Part shown: piece after piece, positions 45,506 through 54,014 of the stretch
Numbering within the stretch: the first letter of the stretch is position 1
Layout: each line of letters opens with the position of its first letter
Notes under the pieces: model-generated
The model's database searches: none
The model's input: only the letters and a program-made list of their open reading frames with translations
What the model was told of the DNA's origin: nothing
Program-made: the position numbers and the translations under genes
NCBI GenBank assembly: GCA_947492185.1
Contig: CANLMR010000001.1
Span: 1,078,433 to 1,142,432 of the forward strand
Length of the DNA stretch: 64,000 nucleotides
Origin: an uncultured Tenacibaculum sp.
GTDB lineage: Bacteria; Bacteroidota; Bacteroidia; Flavobacteriales; Flavobacteriaceae
Reading direction: 5' to 3'

Positions 45506-46243
45506 CTATTTCTTTGCTGGTAGAGCAAAAGATGTAGCATCAACTTCTGGATTCAATTTAATTTCTTTGAATTCCATAGTTTGAAATTGACTTCCAATAC
45601 TAAATGGGAAGTAAATTCCATCAACTTCTTGATAATCACTTAAAGTAGATTTTACTGTTTGCCCTTTCATTGGACCTTGATTTACTTGAGACTCCGTAAC
45701 AATAGGAACAAAATTCTCAGTATCAAAATAGTAATGTGTAATGTTTGGTGTTAATTCACCATTAACTAAAACAGGCTTTTTTGTTAATTTGATTTTAAAA
45801 GTTTCTGTACCGTCAATAGTTTCTTTACCAATTAATTCAACAGTGTATCCTTTTTCTTTGTAGTTTAAGAAAGGATCTGGAAATTGTTCTAGTTCATTTT
45901 TTAAATTCTGTGTAGCTTCATTATCACTTTTTTCAGCTTCCATAGTCATTTGGTTTCTTTGCCAAGAAGTTTGCCCGTCAAAAGCAGACCAAACCATTTT
46001 ATTTCCTTGTAATTCAATAGAAACTAATTGTTTTCCATCTTTTGTAGATAACATTTCAAATGGAATTTCCATTCCTTGCATTTTCATGTTACCAATCATT
46101 TGAACTCCTTTTAGTTGTTCTAGTTTTTCTTTTCCACCAATGTTTTCAATATAGTTATTGATAATTTCTTCGGCAGTTTGTGCATAACTAGACACAGAAA
46201 AAAGTAGTGTTAAAGAGAAAAGTAAGGTTTTTAGATTTTTCAT
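45506..46243 (-). CDS. Outer-membrane-lipoprotein-sorting-like (LolA/LolB-fold) secreted protein
   Basis: 245 residues. Signal peptide cut after VSSYAQ. AEEIINNYIENIGGKEKLEQLKGVQMIG opens the family often labelled outer membrane lipoprotein-sorting protein; the half-barrel continues in KDGKQLVSIELQGNKMVW and HYYFDTENFVPIV. Lies directly upstream of the BNR-repeat gene in the same direction with an 80-base gap, so the two may be co-expressed. No cysteine for lipid attachment. Confidence 0.75.
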   Translation of the reverse strand: MKNLKTLLFSLTLLFSVSSYAQTAEEIINNYIENIGGKEKLEQLKGVQMIGNMKMQGMEIPFEMLSTKDGKQLVSIELQGNKMVWSAFDGQTSWQRNQMTMEAEKSDNEATQNLKNELEQFPDPFLNYKEKGYTVELIGKETIDGTETFKIKLTKKPVLVNGELTPNITHYYFDTENFVPIVTESQVNQGPMKGQTVKSTLSDYQEVDGIYFPFSIGSQFQTMEFKEIKLNPEVDATSFALPAKK

Positions 46244-46403
46244 TTTATATTTATTTTAATGATAGTATGTTGTATATGAAGATTAAAAATGAGAAATGTT
46301 ACAAAATTTTTATAAAAAAAAATGCTTTTTTTCAAGTAATTAACATTTCTATTTCTCAAATCTTATAAGATTTGGTTTTTATTTCTTAAATTAAAAACAA
46401 AAA

Positions 46404-47354
46404 ATGTTCAAGAAAATTGTAATTGCATTAATTTATGTTTTTGTTTTAACTGTCCATTCACAAAGTAATGTTCAGATTAAAAATAAAATAAGAAACTACC
46501 CTAATATTAGTAATTCTAAAGAATTATTTAATAGAATAAATCAAGATTTTAAATCAGATCTTAATAAGGTTAAAGCATTATATGCTTGGATTACCTTAAA
46601 TATTAAATATCAGGTTTCTAACAGTAAGTTAATTAAAGAGCCTCAACAAATAGTTTATTTTAATGAGGAAGATTTAGAAAACAAGATTAAAGCAAAAAAC
46701 GATAAGTTAGTTGAAAAAGCTATAAAGAATAAAGCTGGAGTTTGTGAGCATATGGCATTGACTTTGAGTAAAATATGCGGTTATTTTTCCATAGAAAATG
46801 AATTGATTAAAGGATATGTAAGAAATACTCCAGAAGAAATAGGTGTGAAGCCCAAATTTAAAAATCACATATGGAATGCTGTAAAATTAGATAAAAGATG
46901 GGTTTTAATTGATGCTACATTTGGAGTTGATTATGATAGTAAACTCGATAGACCAGAATCTAATTTTATTTATTTTGATATTCCTAAGGAGCAACTTCGG
47001 TTAACACATTATCCAAGTAAAAATAAATGGATAAACTTTCTAAATCAAACCAATATAAATAGTTTTAGTTCTTTGCCAATGTTTTGGGATAGTTTTATAA
47101 AAACTAAAGCAGAGTTGGTTTCACCTAAGAATGGAAAGTTTAATAATGAAGTAAAAAAGAAATATATTACTTTTAAAAACTTAAATGAGAATTTAAAAAT
47201 CACATATAAATTTGATGATGATAGTTTCACTATAATTCCTAAAATAAGACGTTCTAAAAATTATACCAATGTTATTATTAACTCTAATAGAAAAGGAATT
47301 TTAACTTTGTATTTTGATGATAGGTCTGCATTAGCATTTAAAATAGAAGATTAA
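46404..47354 (+). CDS. Secreted transglutaminase-like protein B
   Basis: 316 residues, paralogous to the gene at 41357-42307. Signal MFKKIVIALIYVFVLTVHSQ. Catalytic-site candidates: Cys in NKAGVCEHMALTLSKIC, His in NHIWNAVKL, Asp in WVLIDATFG. Shared motifs with the paralogue include KVKALYAWITLNI and GYVRN. It is convergent with a DUF1801 gene one base away. Confidence 0.83.
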   Translation: MFKKIVIALIYVFVLTVHSQSNVQIKNKIRNYPNISNSKELFNRINQDFKSDLNKVKALYAWITLNIKYQVSNSKLIKEPQQIVYFNEEDLENKIKAKNDKLVEKAIKNKAGVCEHMALTLSKICGYFSIENELIKGYVRNTPEEIGVKPKFKNHIWNAVKLDKRWVLIDATFGVDYDSKLDRPESNFIYFDIPKEQLRLTHYPSKNKWINFLNQTNINSFSSLPMFWDSFIKTKAELVSPKNGKFNNEVKKKYITFKNLNENLKITYKFDDDSFTIIPKIRRSKNYTNVIINSNRKGILTLYFDDRSALAFKIED

Positions 47355-47355
47355 G

Positions 47356-47724
47356 TTATTTTTTCCAGAATCCTTTTTCTTTATTGCTATTTGCTTCACT
47401 TAGAATATATATCAGTATCTCACTATTAATATCTTCAATCGAAAAATATCTTAAGGATTTTACAACTTTTCTACCTTCAGAAATTAGAAGATTATTATGT
47501 TTTTCAAATTCATGATTTCCGTAAAAACATACATCAACATATCCTTTCTTTTTTGAAGGATTTAAATAACAAAAAGGGCTATCATTAAGCATGTAAAAAG
47601 GAATTTTCCATTTAAATTGTAAATCTACTTCAGGAAAGCTTTGTTCTATGATTAATTGTAAGTGTAATACGATTGATTTAAAAGGTTCTTCTAAATTTAA
47701 TATGTATGCTTCGGCAGGTTTCAT
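47356..47724 (-). CDS. DUF1801-like protein
   Basis: 122 residues. KPAEAYILNLEEPFKSIVLHLQLIIEQSFPEVDLQFKWKIPFYML and the strand CYLNPSKKKGYVDVCFYG match the DUF1801/YdhG fold. Soluble, cytoplasmic, role unknown. Its stop is one base from the stop of the transglutaminase gene, and no terminator hairpin is visible between them. Confidence 0.75.
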   Translation of the reverse strand: MKPAEAYILNLEEPFKSIVLHLQLIIEQSFPEVDLQFKWKIPFYMLNDSPFCYLNPSKKKGYVDVCFYGNHEFEKHNNLLISEGRKVVKSLRYFSIEDINSEILIYILSEANSNKEKGFWKK

Positions 47725-47792
47725 AAAAATAAAAGTAATAGATTTTTTGTTAGTGCTGTATTTTTTTAAATTTACTTCAAGGAATCTTATTT

Positions 47793-48830
47793 ATGAGTTT
47801 AGAACGTCAGCTTTTATTTTTGTTTAGTGCATTAGGTGCTTTAAATGGAATTTTTCTAAGTGTTTATTTTCTTTTTTTTACTAAAACTAAAAAACATTCG
47901 AATTACTTTTTATCAGCTTTGCTATTAGTTGTAAGTATTAGAGTGATTAAATCTGTTTTCTTTTACTTTAATCCTAATCTTTCGCAATTATTTATTCAAG
48001 TAGGTCTTTCTGCTTGTGCACTTGTTGGACCGTTACTGTATTTATATGTAAAAAACATTTATAAAGAGAAAATTGACTACAGTTGGATGTGGCACATCAT
48101 TCCTGTTTCTTTAATTGTAATCTCTTTATCTGTAATTTATCCTTATTGGGAGTTTCGTAAAATATGGACTATATATATAATTGATTCAATTTATTTATTA
48201 TGGTTTATTTATGTTATAGTATCAGGTTTTACTTTACGTAATACATTTAAGAAAATCTTTAATAAGAACGAAAAGTTTTCAAAGATTGATTTTTGGGTGA
48301 TTAGTGTTTTTGTTGGTGTTACTTTAATATTAATAGGATATAGGGTTGGATCTTTTACGTCATATATAGTTGGTGCAGTTTCTTCTTCATTTGTATTTTA
48401 TTTGATTTTGCTTTTTTTGTTTTTAAAACGTAGTAATCCAAATGTTTTTATTGAGGAAAAAGTAAAATATGCTGATAAAAAAATTGCGGATAAAGATGTA
48501 AATGAATTACAAGATAGATTAGATAATCTGATTAGAGAACAAGAATTATTTAAAAACTCAAATTTAAAGTTAAAAGATGTTTCAAGAGAATTACATCTGA
48601 CCTCACATTATGTTTCTCAGTTTTTAAATGATAATTTGGGTAAATCATTTTCATCTTACATTAATGAATATCGAATTGATTATGCCAAAAAAATGTTATC
48701 TACAAATTCAACATTTACTATTGAAGCTATAGGTTATGAAAGTGGTTTTAATTCTAAATCTACATTCTTTACTACCTTTAAAAAATATACTGGAGTAACT
48801 CCATCAAAATATAGAGAGTTAGAGTCTTAA
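47793..48830 (+). CDS. Membrane-bound AraC family transcriptional regulator
   Basis: 345 residues. Seven hydrophobic segments in the first 215 residues are followed by an AraC helix-turn-helix domain (residues about 250-343: LKDVSRELHLTSHYVSQFLNDNLGKSFSSYINEYR and AIGYESGFNSKSTFFTTFKKYTGVTP). The sensor part is in the membrane, as in many Bacteroidota AraC proteins. The DJ-1/NTF2 genes downstream are the likely targets. Confidence 0.85.
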   Translation: MSLERQLLFLFSALGALNGIFLSVYFLFFTKTKKHSNYFLSALLLVVSIRVIKSVFFYFNPNLSQLFIQVGLSACALVGPLLYLYVKNIYKEKIDYSWMWHIIPVSLIVISLSVIYPYWEFRKIWTIYIIDSIYLLWFIYVIVSGFTLRNTFKKIFNKNEKFSKIDFWVISVFVGVTLILIGYRVGSFTSYIVGAVSSSFVFYLILLFLFLKRSNPNVFIEEKVKYADKKIADKDVNELQDRLDNLIREQELFKNSNLKLKDVSRELHLTSHYVSQFLNDNLGKSFSSYINEYRIDYAKKMLSTNSTFTIEAIGYESGFNSKSTFFTTFKKYTGVTPSKYRELES

Positions 48831-48911
48831 ATTATAATTCCGAACTTCTATTTTATAATATATAACTTAATCATTAAAATAAGCTAGCATATTGCTGTAA
48901 AAACAAGCGAT

Positions 48912-49658
48912 ATGTATAAAACTGTAATTACATTTACCTTATTCTTTTTAGTAAGTAAAATTTTTGTGCTTGAAGCTCAAAACAGAATTTTATTTATTAC
49001 TTCTAACCAAGCTACTTATGGATCAACTACAATTAAAACAGCTAACCATTTTGGTGAAATAGTTGAGGCATATGATGTGTTTGTAAATAACGGTTTTAAA
49101 GTTGATTTTGTAAGTCCAAATGGTGGAGAAATACCAATTGGCTATGTTAATAAATCGAACCTTAATCATATTAAATATTTTAATGATCCAGTTTTCATCA
49201 AACGACTAAAAGCTACTCTAAAACCGGAAGATGTAGTAGCTAGAAAATATAAGGCAGTTTATTATAGTGGAGGAGGAGCAGCTATGTTTGGCGTTCCAGA
49301 AAATAAATCCATTCAAAAAATAGTAATAGAAATTTATAAAAACAGAGGTGTGGTATCATCAGTATGTCATGGTACTGCTGGCATAGTGAATTTAAAAGAT
49401 GATAATGAACAGCTCATTTATAAAGGAAAGAATGTAACAGGTTTTCCAGATAAGTTTGAAAGAGTTACCAAAGCCTATTATAAAACCTTTCCTTTTTCTA
49501 TTGAGCGAATCATAGAAAAAAATGGAGCTAATTTTCAGTATTCAAAAGCCGGGTGGGATAATTTTTTTGTAGTAGATGGCAGGTTAGTAACTGGACAAGA
49601 TCCTACATCTTCAAGAAGCGTAGCTGAACAAGTAATCAAAATAATTAACAACAAATAA
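48912..49658 (+). CDS. Exported DJ-1/PfpI family protein
   Basis: 248 residues. N-terminal signal-like segment (ITFTLFFLVSKIFVLEAQ). DJ-1/PfpI core: nucleophile Cys in VSSVCHGTAGIVNL, a Glu in HFGEIVEAYDVF, and YYSGGGAAMFG. Family members are glyoxalases, deglycases or chaperones. Secretion is unusual for the family, but known in Bacteroidota. It is 30 bases upstream of an NTF2-like gene. Confidence 0.85.
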   Translation: MYKTVITFTLFFLVSKIFVLEAQNRILFITSNQATYGSTTIKTANHFGEIVEAYDVFVNNGFKVDFVSPNGGEIPIGYVNKSNLNHIKYFNDPVFIKRLKATLKPEDVVARKYKAVYYSGGGAAMFGVPENKSIQKIVIEIYKNRGVVSSVCHGTAGIVNLKDDNEQLIYKGKNVTGFPDKFERVTKAYYKTFPFSIERIIEKNGANFQYSKAGWDNFFVVDGRLVTGQDPTSSRSVAEQVIKIINNK

Positions 49659-49688
49659 CTAATAACAAATAATTAAATTTTTAGAATA

Positions 49689-50099
49689 ATGAGAAAATTA
49701 ATTTTCACACTTGTGTTAACTGTTTTTATATATAACTTTAGTTATAGTCAAAAATCAGATAAAGAATTAATTAAAGAAACACTTTCATTTTATATGGATG
49801 GTGGTACTAATGGTGATTTTGAAACCTTAAAGAAAGCATTCCATGAAAATGCTACAATGAAGTTTATAAGAAATGGTGAATATAAAGCGGTTAAAGTTAT
49901 CCCTTATTTTAAAGAAGGAATGAAAAATGCAAAAAAGCAAAACCGTAAAACTAGAATAACAAATATTGATGTTACAGGACATGCTGCTAATGCAAGAATT
50001 GAATTAATTTATGGTTCATCAGTTTATGTTGATTATATGAATTTATTAAAGATAGAAGGGAAGTGGCAAATAGTTGGAAAGATATTTAGTAAACAATAA
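49689..50099 (+). CDS. NTF2-like secreted protein (lumazine-binding-like)
   Basis: 136 residues. Signal MRKLIFTLVLTVFIYNFSYS. LIKETLSFYMDGGTNGDFETLKKAFHENATMKFI and the last strand WQIVGKIFS match the putative lumazine-binding NTF2-like family. Ligand unknown. In operon with DJ-1 and the next NTF2-like gene (eight-base gap). Confidence 0.75.
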   Translation: MRKLIFTLVLTVFIYNFSYSQKSDKELIKETLSFYMDGGTNGDFETLKKAFHENATMKFIRNGEYKAVKVIPYFKEGMKNAKKQNRKTRITNIDVTGHAANARIELIYGSSVYVDYMNLLKIEGKWQIVGKIFSKQ

Positions 50100-50107
50100 A
50101 TTTAGTT

Positions 50108-50563
50108 ATGAATAATAGATTTATACTGTATTTATTTTTCTTTTTTAGTTTAATTATAGCTAATGCGCAAGCACATAAAGGAAATCAAAAAGAAATAGAG
50201 AAGATCTTGAAAAAAGCAAGAATGTTTTCAAGTTATGTTGTGAATTCAGACTATGAGAATATAAAAGCTTCCTACACAAAAGATGCTAAGATTTTTCCAA
50301 ACAATACCAAAATAATTTCTGGATTAGAAGGAATATACCAGTATTGGAAATTGCCAGAGGGGATTTCAATTACTCATCATAAAATTTTTCCTGAAGAAAT
50401 TAATATAGTAGATGAAACTGCTTATGATTATGGCTATTATGAAGGAACTACCAAAAATAAAAAAGGAGAAGAAGTTTCTTGGAAAGGAAAATATGTAATT
50501 GTATGGAAATTAGAAAATGAAGAATGGAAAATGTATTTAGATATTTGGAATAATGTAAAGTAA
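50108..50563 (+). CDS. DUF4440-type NTF2-like secreted protein
   Basis: 151 residues. Signal ends ANAQA. SSYVVNSDYENIKASYTKDAKIFPNNTKIISGLEGIYQYWK and the C-terminal WKGKYVIVWKLENEEWKMYLDIWN are typical of DUF4440/SnoaL-like proteins. Last gene of the DJ-1 operon; no terminator hairpin is clear before the next operator. Confidence 0.75.
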   Translation: MNNRFILYLFFFFSLIIANAQAHKGNQKEIEKILKKARMFSSYVVNSDYENIKASYTKDAKIFPNNTKIISGLEGIYQYWKLPEGISITHHKIFPEEINIVDETAYDYGYYEGTTKNKKGEEVSWKGKYVIVWKLENEEWKMYLDIWNNVK

Positions 50564-50623
50564 GAGAATTAGCTTTTGATAAAATTAACAATATTTTATT
50601 AGGAGCTATTCTTTTTTTTATTT

Positions 50624-50642
50624 TACTTTGTGTTTCAAAGTA
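50624..50642 (+). promoter_or_regulatory. Operator copy 1: ACTTTG-N5-CAAAGT
   Basis: TACTTTGTGTTTCAAAGTA, a 19-base palindrome seven bases before the ATG at 50650. TTACTTTG within it is a one-off match to the -7 element. It matches the site at 51591-51609, upstream of creD, in 15 of the inner 17 bases. Confidence 0.6.
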
Positions 50643-50649
50643 CTTTATT

Positions 50650-51258
50650 ATGAGTTCAGAAGATTATTTAAAAGATATATCAGAAATTAAAAACTTAATG
50701 AATAAGTCAACAAGGTTTATATCATTAAATGGATTATCAGGAGTTCTTGCAGGAACTTTTGCATTAATCGGAGCTGCATATGCATATTGGTTAGTTACCA
50801 GTAGTAAAAGAGGTTATTTAATTCTAGATGGAGAAATATTTAATTTAGTTTTACTTGATATGTTTTTAGTACTGGTTTTAAGTGTTGGAACGGCGATATA
50901 CTTAACAACTTTGAAGGCGAAGAAGAATAATGAAAAAATTTGGGATGCTACTACAAAGAGATTACTAACAAGCTTTTTGGTGCCTTTAGTGGCAGGAGGA
51001 ATTTACACATTAATAATTTTAAAGCAACAGCGATATGGTCAAACCGGAGCGTTAATGCTACTTTTTTATGGTCTAGCTTTAGTAAATGCTTCAAAATATA
51101 CTTTAGGTTATGTAAAGTATTTAGGCTACACAGAAATAATATTAGGTTTGTTATGTGCAGTTTTTCCAGGTTTCGGATTTTGGTTTTGGGTAATTGGTTT
51201 TGGTGTAATGCATATCGTTTACGGAGTTTTAATGTATTTTAAATACGAACGTAAGTAA
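50650..51258 (+). CDS. Membrane protein upstream of winged-helix regulator
   Basis: 202 residues. A cytoplasmic N-terminal helix (MSSEDYLKDISEIKNLMNKST) then six hydrophobic segments. No name known; orthologues sit next to creD-type operons in Flavobacteriaceae. It is 19 bases upstream of the winged-helix regulator. Role may be signal input or a membrane target of the regulator; this is inference. Confidence 0.65.
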   Translation: MSSEDYLKDISEIKNLMNKSTRFISLNGLSGVLAGTFALIGAAYAYWLVTSSKRGYLILDGEIFNLVLLDMFLVLVLSVGTAIYLTTLKAKKNNEKIWDATTKRLLTSFLVPLVAGGIYTLIILKQQRYGQTGALMLLFYGLALVNASKYTLGYVKYLGYTEIILGLLCAVFPGFGFWFWVIGFGVMHIVYGVLMYFKYERK

Positions 51259-51277
51259 TAGAGATAATAAGAGAGGT

Positions 51278-51574
51278 TTGAAGAATATTCTTAATAACAT
51301 AAATAAAGCGTTTGATCATAGAATCCGATTAGGTATCATGTCTATATTGGTTGTAAATGAATACGCCGATTTTAAAACATTAAAAGAGTTATTAGGAGTT
51401 ACAGATGGGAATTTAGCAAGCCATTCTAAAGCCTTAGAAAAAGTAGGATTTATTATAGTAGAGAAACAGTTTATTGGACGAAAGCCCAATACAAAATATA
51501 TAGCAACACAATTAGGAAAGGATGAATTTAGAAAGCATGTTGAAGCTTTAGAAAAATTGATAAAAGGGAATTAA
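51278..51574 (+). CDS. Winged-helix transcriptional regulator (ArsR/MarR-like, HTH_27 type)
   Basis: 98 residues, TTG start at 51278 with GAGAGG just upstream. LGIMSILVVNEYADFKTLKELLGVTDGNLASHSKALEKVGFIIVEKQFIGRKPNTKYIATQLG is a complete winged helix. The protein is the likely binder of the two ACTTTG-N5-CAAAGT palindromes that precede its own operon and creD. Confidence 0.85.
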   Translation: MKNILNNINKAFDHRIRLGIMSILVVNEYADFKTLKELLGVTDGNLASHSKALEKVGFIIVEKQFIGRKPNTKYIATQLGKDEFRKHVEALEKLIKGN

Positions 51575-51589
51575 ATTTTTTTTAAATAT

Positions 51590-51609
51590 TAACTTTGAAT
51601 TTCAAAGTT
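51590..51609 (+). promoter_or_regulatory. Operator copy 2 overlapping the creD -7 element
   Basis: AACTTTGAATTTCAAAGTT (51591-51609) is a perfect palindrome around one central T. TAACTTTG at 51590-51597 matches TAnnTTTG, so the operator covers the promoter. The transcript would begin near 51602, giving a leader of about 95 bases to creD. Confidence 0.62.
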
Positions 51610-51631
51610 CTTTTAAAAAAGGGAAGATTGC

Positions 51632-51664
51632 TAAAACCGCCTAACTTATAGGGTTGGGCGGCTT
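51632..51664 (+). other. GC-rich hairpin in the creD leader
   Basis: AACCGCCTAAC pairs with GGTTGGGCGGCTT, leaving a short AT-rich loop. It lacks a T-run on either strand and lies after the predicted start point, so it looks like a leader structure and not a terminator. Confidence 0.45.
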
Positions 51665-51696
51665 CAAAAAAGTAAATAATTTTTAATACTAATAAA

Positions 51697-53106
51697 ATGG
51701 AAAAAGTTAATGAACCAACGGGAAAATTTGGAAAATGGATTAAACATTCTATCTCTGCAAGAATGCTAATGGTAGGATTACTGATTTTAATTTTGCTAAT
51801 ACCATTATCTTATGTAAAAGATATTATTCGAGAGCGAAAGTATAATCAAAAAGCAGTTATTAATGAGATTAATCAAAAATGGGGTGGAGAAGTACTGCTT
51901 TATGGCCCAATGTTAAAAGTTCCTTATAAAACGTATAAAATTAAACGTATTTATAATCAGGAATCAAAAACCCATCAAGAAGAAACTATAGAAAGTATAA
52001 ATAATGCTTATTTTTTTCCGAATAAGTTAGGAATACAAACTGCAGTTAACCCTCAACAAAAAAAACGAGGTATTTATGAAACAGCTGTTTATGGAAGTGA
52101 AATAAATATCAGCGGAAATTTCACAAAACCAGATTTTAATGAATTAGATATTCAAGAAAAAGATATTCTTTGGGAAAAATCTAAATTAATTATTGAGACT
52201 TCAAATTTAAAAGGAGTAAGTAGTTTGGTGGAAATTCAATTTCATAAAAATAATTATGCTTTTGAGTCTAAGTACGATAGTAATCATTCCGTTTCAAAAG
52301 ATAGAATGTATGATGTAGAAACGAGTTCTTATTCATATTTGAACTTGCATAAATTGGAAAGTAAATCAATAAAAAAAGAAGATTTACCATTAGAAAAAAC
52401 AATAGATTTCTCTTTAAAAATGAATGTAAATGGTAGTAAGCAAATTAGATTTATTCCTGTTGGAAAAGAAACCAATGTGAATATTAAATCGAATTGGAAA
52501 ACTGCTAATTTCTTAGGAGAATATTTACCATATAATCCAGATAAAATTAAAGAAGAAGGCTTTGATGCGAAATGGAAGGTGTTGGATATTAACAGACCAT
52601 TTCCTCAGCAATCGTTCAACGGAATTCCTAATTTGAAAAAATATGCATTTGGTGTGAATTTTATGATTCCAGTAGATCAATATCAAAAAAGTGAGCGATC
52701 TGCGAAGTATGGTTTTTTAGTTATAGCACTTACTTTTTTGGTTTTCTTTTTAATTCAAACCATGAGTAAAATAGCTATTCATCCTTTTCAATATTTAATG
52801 ATAGGTATTGCTTTAACGATGTTTTATACATTATTAATTTCTATTTCAGAGCATAGTAATTTTTTAAACGCTTATGTAATTGCAGGAATAGCAGTTGTAG
52901 TTTTGATTACTTTATATTCCAAATCGATTTTAAAAACATTTAAATTTCCAATGTTTATAGCAATTAGTTTAACCGCACTGTATACCTTTATTTTTATAAT
53001 AATTCAATTAGAAAGTTATGCATTATTAGTTGGCAGTATTGGATTATTTGTAATACTGGCTTCAGTAATGTATGCATCAAGAAAGATTGACTGGCAAAAC
53101 GGATAA
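51697..53106 (+). CDS. creD: CreD family inner membrane protein
   Basis: 469 residues. One N-terminal membrane segment (RMLMVGLLILILLIPLSYV), a large outer domain with the family hallmarks ERKYNQKAVINEINQKWGGEVLLYGPMLKVPY and GVNFMIPVDQYQKSERSAKYGFLVIALTF, then five or six C-terminal segments. CreD proteins are tied to cell-envelope stress and colicin/beta-lactam tolerance. Probably repressed by the regulator at 51278 through the operator in its promoter. Confidence 0.9.
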   Translation: MEKVNEPTGKFGKWIKHSISARMLMVGLLILILLIPLSYVKDIIRERKYNQKAVINEINQKWGGEVLLYGPMLKVPYKTYKIKRIYNQESKTHQEETIESINNAYFFPNKLGIQTAVNPQQKKRGIYETAVYGSEINISGNFTKPDFNELDIQEKDILWEKSKLIIETSNLKGVSSLVEIQFHKNNYAFESKYDSNHSVSKDRMYDVETSSYSYLNLHKLESKSIKKEDLPLEKTIDFSLKMNVNGSKQIRFIPVGKETNVNIKSNWKTANFLGEYLPYNPDKIKEEGFDAKWKVLDINRPFPQQSFNGIPNLKKYAFGVNFMIPVDQYQKSERSAKYGFLVIALTFLVFFLIQTMSKIAIHPFQYLMIGIALTMFYTLLISISEHSNFLNAYVIAGIAVVVLITLYSKSILKTFKFPMFIAISLTALYTFIFIIIQLESYALLVGSIGLFVILASVMYASRKIDWQNG

Positions 53107-53118
53107 AATCTTTTAATT

Positions 53119-53754
53119 ATGATTACAAAACCAATAACAAAATTACAAAGTACAGTATTGCTATTAGTAGTGTTTTCAGCTTTCTTAACATTATTAAGAG
53201 TACAATTAACGCAAAATTTATCTTACACTTTTTTATTGTGGAATATTTTTTTGGCTGTTATACCATACATGATTGCAGAATTTGCTCAAAAGTTAGATGT
53301 AAAAAGAATAACCAAACTAAAGTTGATGTTTCTAATCGTATTTTGGTTGCTTTTTTTACCAAATTCACCGTATATAATTACAGATTTTATTCATTTTAAA
53401 TCCAATACATCTATGGCTTGGTATGATTTGTTTTTATTATTTACTAATGCATCTACAGGAATGCTTTTAGGTTTATTATCAATGATTACTTTTTATCAAA
53501 TAGTATGTAATAAATGGAGTAAAGAAATTGGGTACTACTTTTCTATAGCAGTGTTTTTTTTATGCGGATTTGGAATTTATCTTGGCCGTTTTTTAAGATT
53601 CAATTCTTGGGATGTCATTTTTTCTCCTTATAGTTTAATCAAGGAAAGTATGTTAAGTTTTACTGAATCAACTGCGTGGTTGTTTACCTTAGGATTTGGT
53701 TCATTGTTATGGATGTTATTTTTAATAATGAGAAGAATTAAGATAAGTATATAG
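53119..53754 (+). CDS. DUF1361 membrane protein
   Basis: 211 residues, six or seven hydrophobic segments. LLWNIFLAVIPYMIAEF, WLLFLPNSPYIITDFIHF and FGIYLGRFLRFNSWDV are the DUF1361 marks. It starts 12 bases after creD, so the two are one transcript. Function unknown. Confidence 0.88.
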   Translation: MITKPITKLQSTVLLLVVFSAFLTLLRVQLTQNLSYTFLLWNIFLAVIPYMIAEFAQKLDVKRITKLKLMFLIVFWLLFLPNSPYIITDFIHFKSNTSMAWYDLFLLFTNASTGMLLGLLSMITFYQIVCNKWSKEIGYYFSIAVFFLCGFGIYLGRFLRFNSWDVIFSPYSLIKESMLSFTESTAWLFTLGFGSLLWMLFLIMRRIKISI

Positions 53755-53759
53755 AAACT

Positions 53760-53794
53760 TCAAGTACATCTCGATTTTCGAGGTGTACTTTTTT
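53760..53794. terminator. Bidirectional terminator
   Basis: Stem AAGTACATCTCG / CGAGGTGTACTT between the creD-DUF1361 operon and the DUF3820 gene. Confidence 0.82.
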
Positions 53795-54011
53795 ACGATC
53801 TTAATTTTCGTAAGATATTTTCTAAACCATTTAGTTTTAATTCATAAACTAATCCCATCATTTTTCCTAGCTTACCAGTTGGAAACCCTTTGTTTTTATA
53901 CCATACCATGTAATACTCAGGAATATCAATTAAATACGTTCCTTTATATTTACCAAAAGGCATTTTCATATTAGCAGTGTCGATTAAGAATTGTTTGTTT
54001 GATTCAATCAT
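53793..54011 (-). CDS. DUF3820 family protein
   Basis: 72 residues. MPFGKYKGTYLIDIPEYYMVWYKNKGFPTGKLGKMM is the DUF3820 signature. The family is also called putative quorum-sensing-regulated virulence factor; no activity is proven. It is three bases after the preceding minus-strand gene, in a group with 54015 and 54603. Confidence 0.85.
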   Translation of the reverse strand: MIESNKQFLIDTANMKMPFGKYKGTYLIDIPEYYMVWYKNKGFPTGKLGKMMGLVYELKLNGLENILRKLRS

Positions 54012-54014
54012 TTA

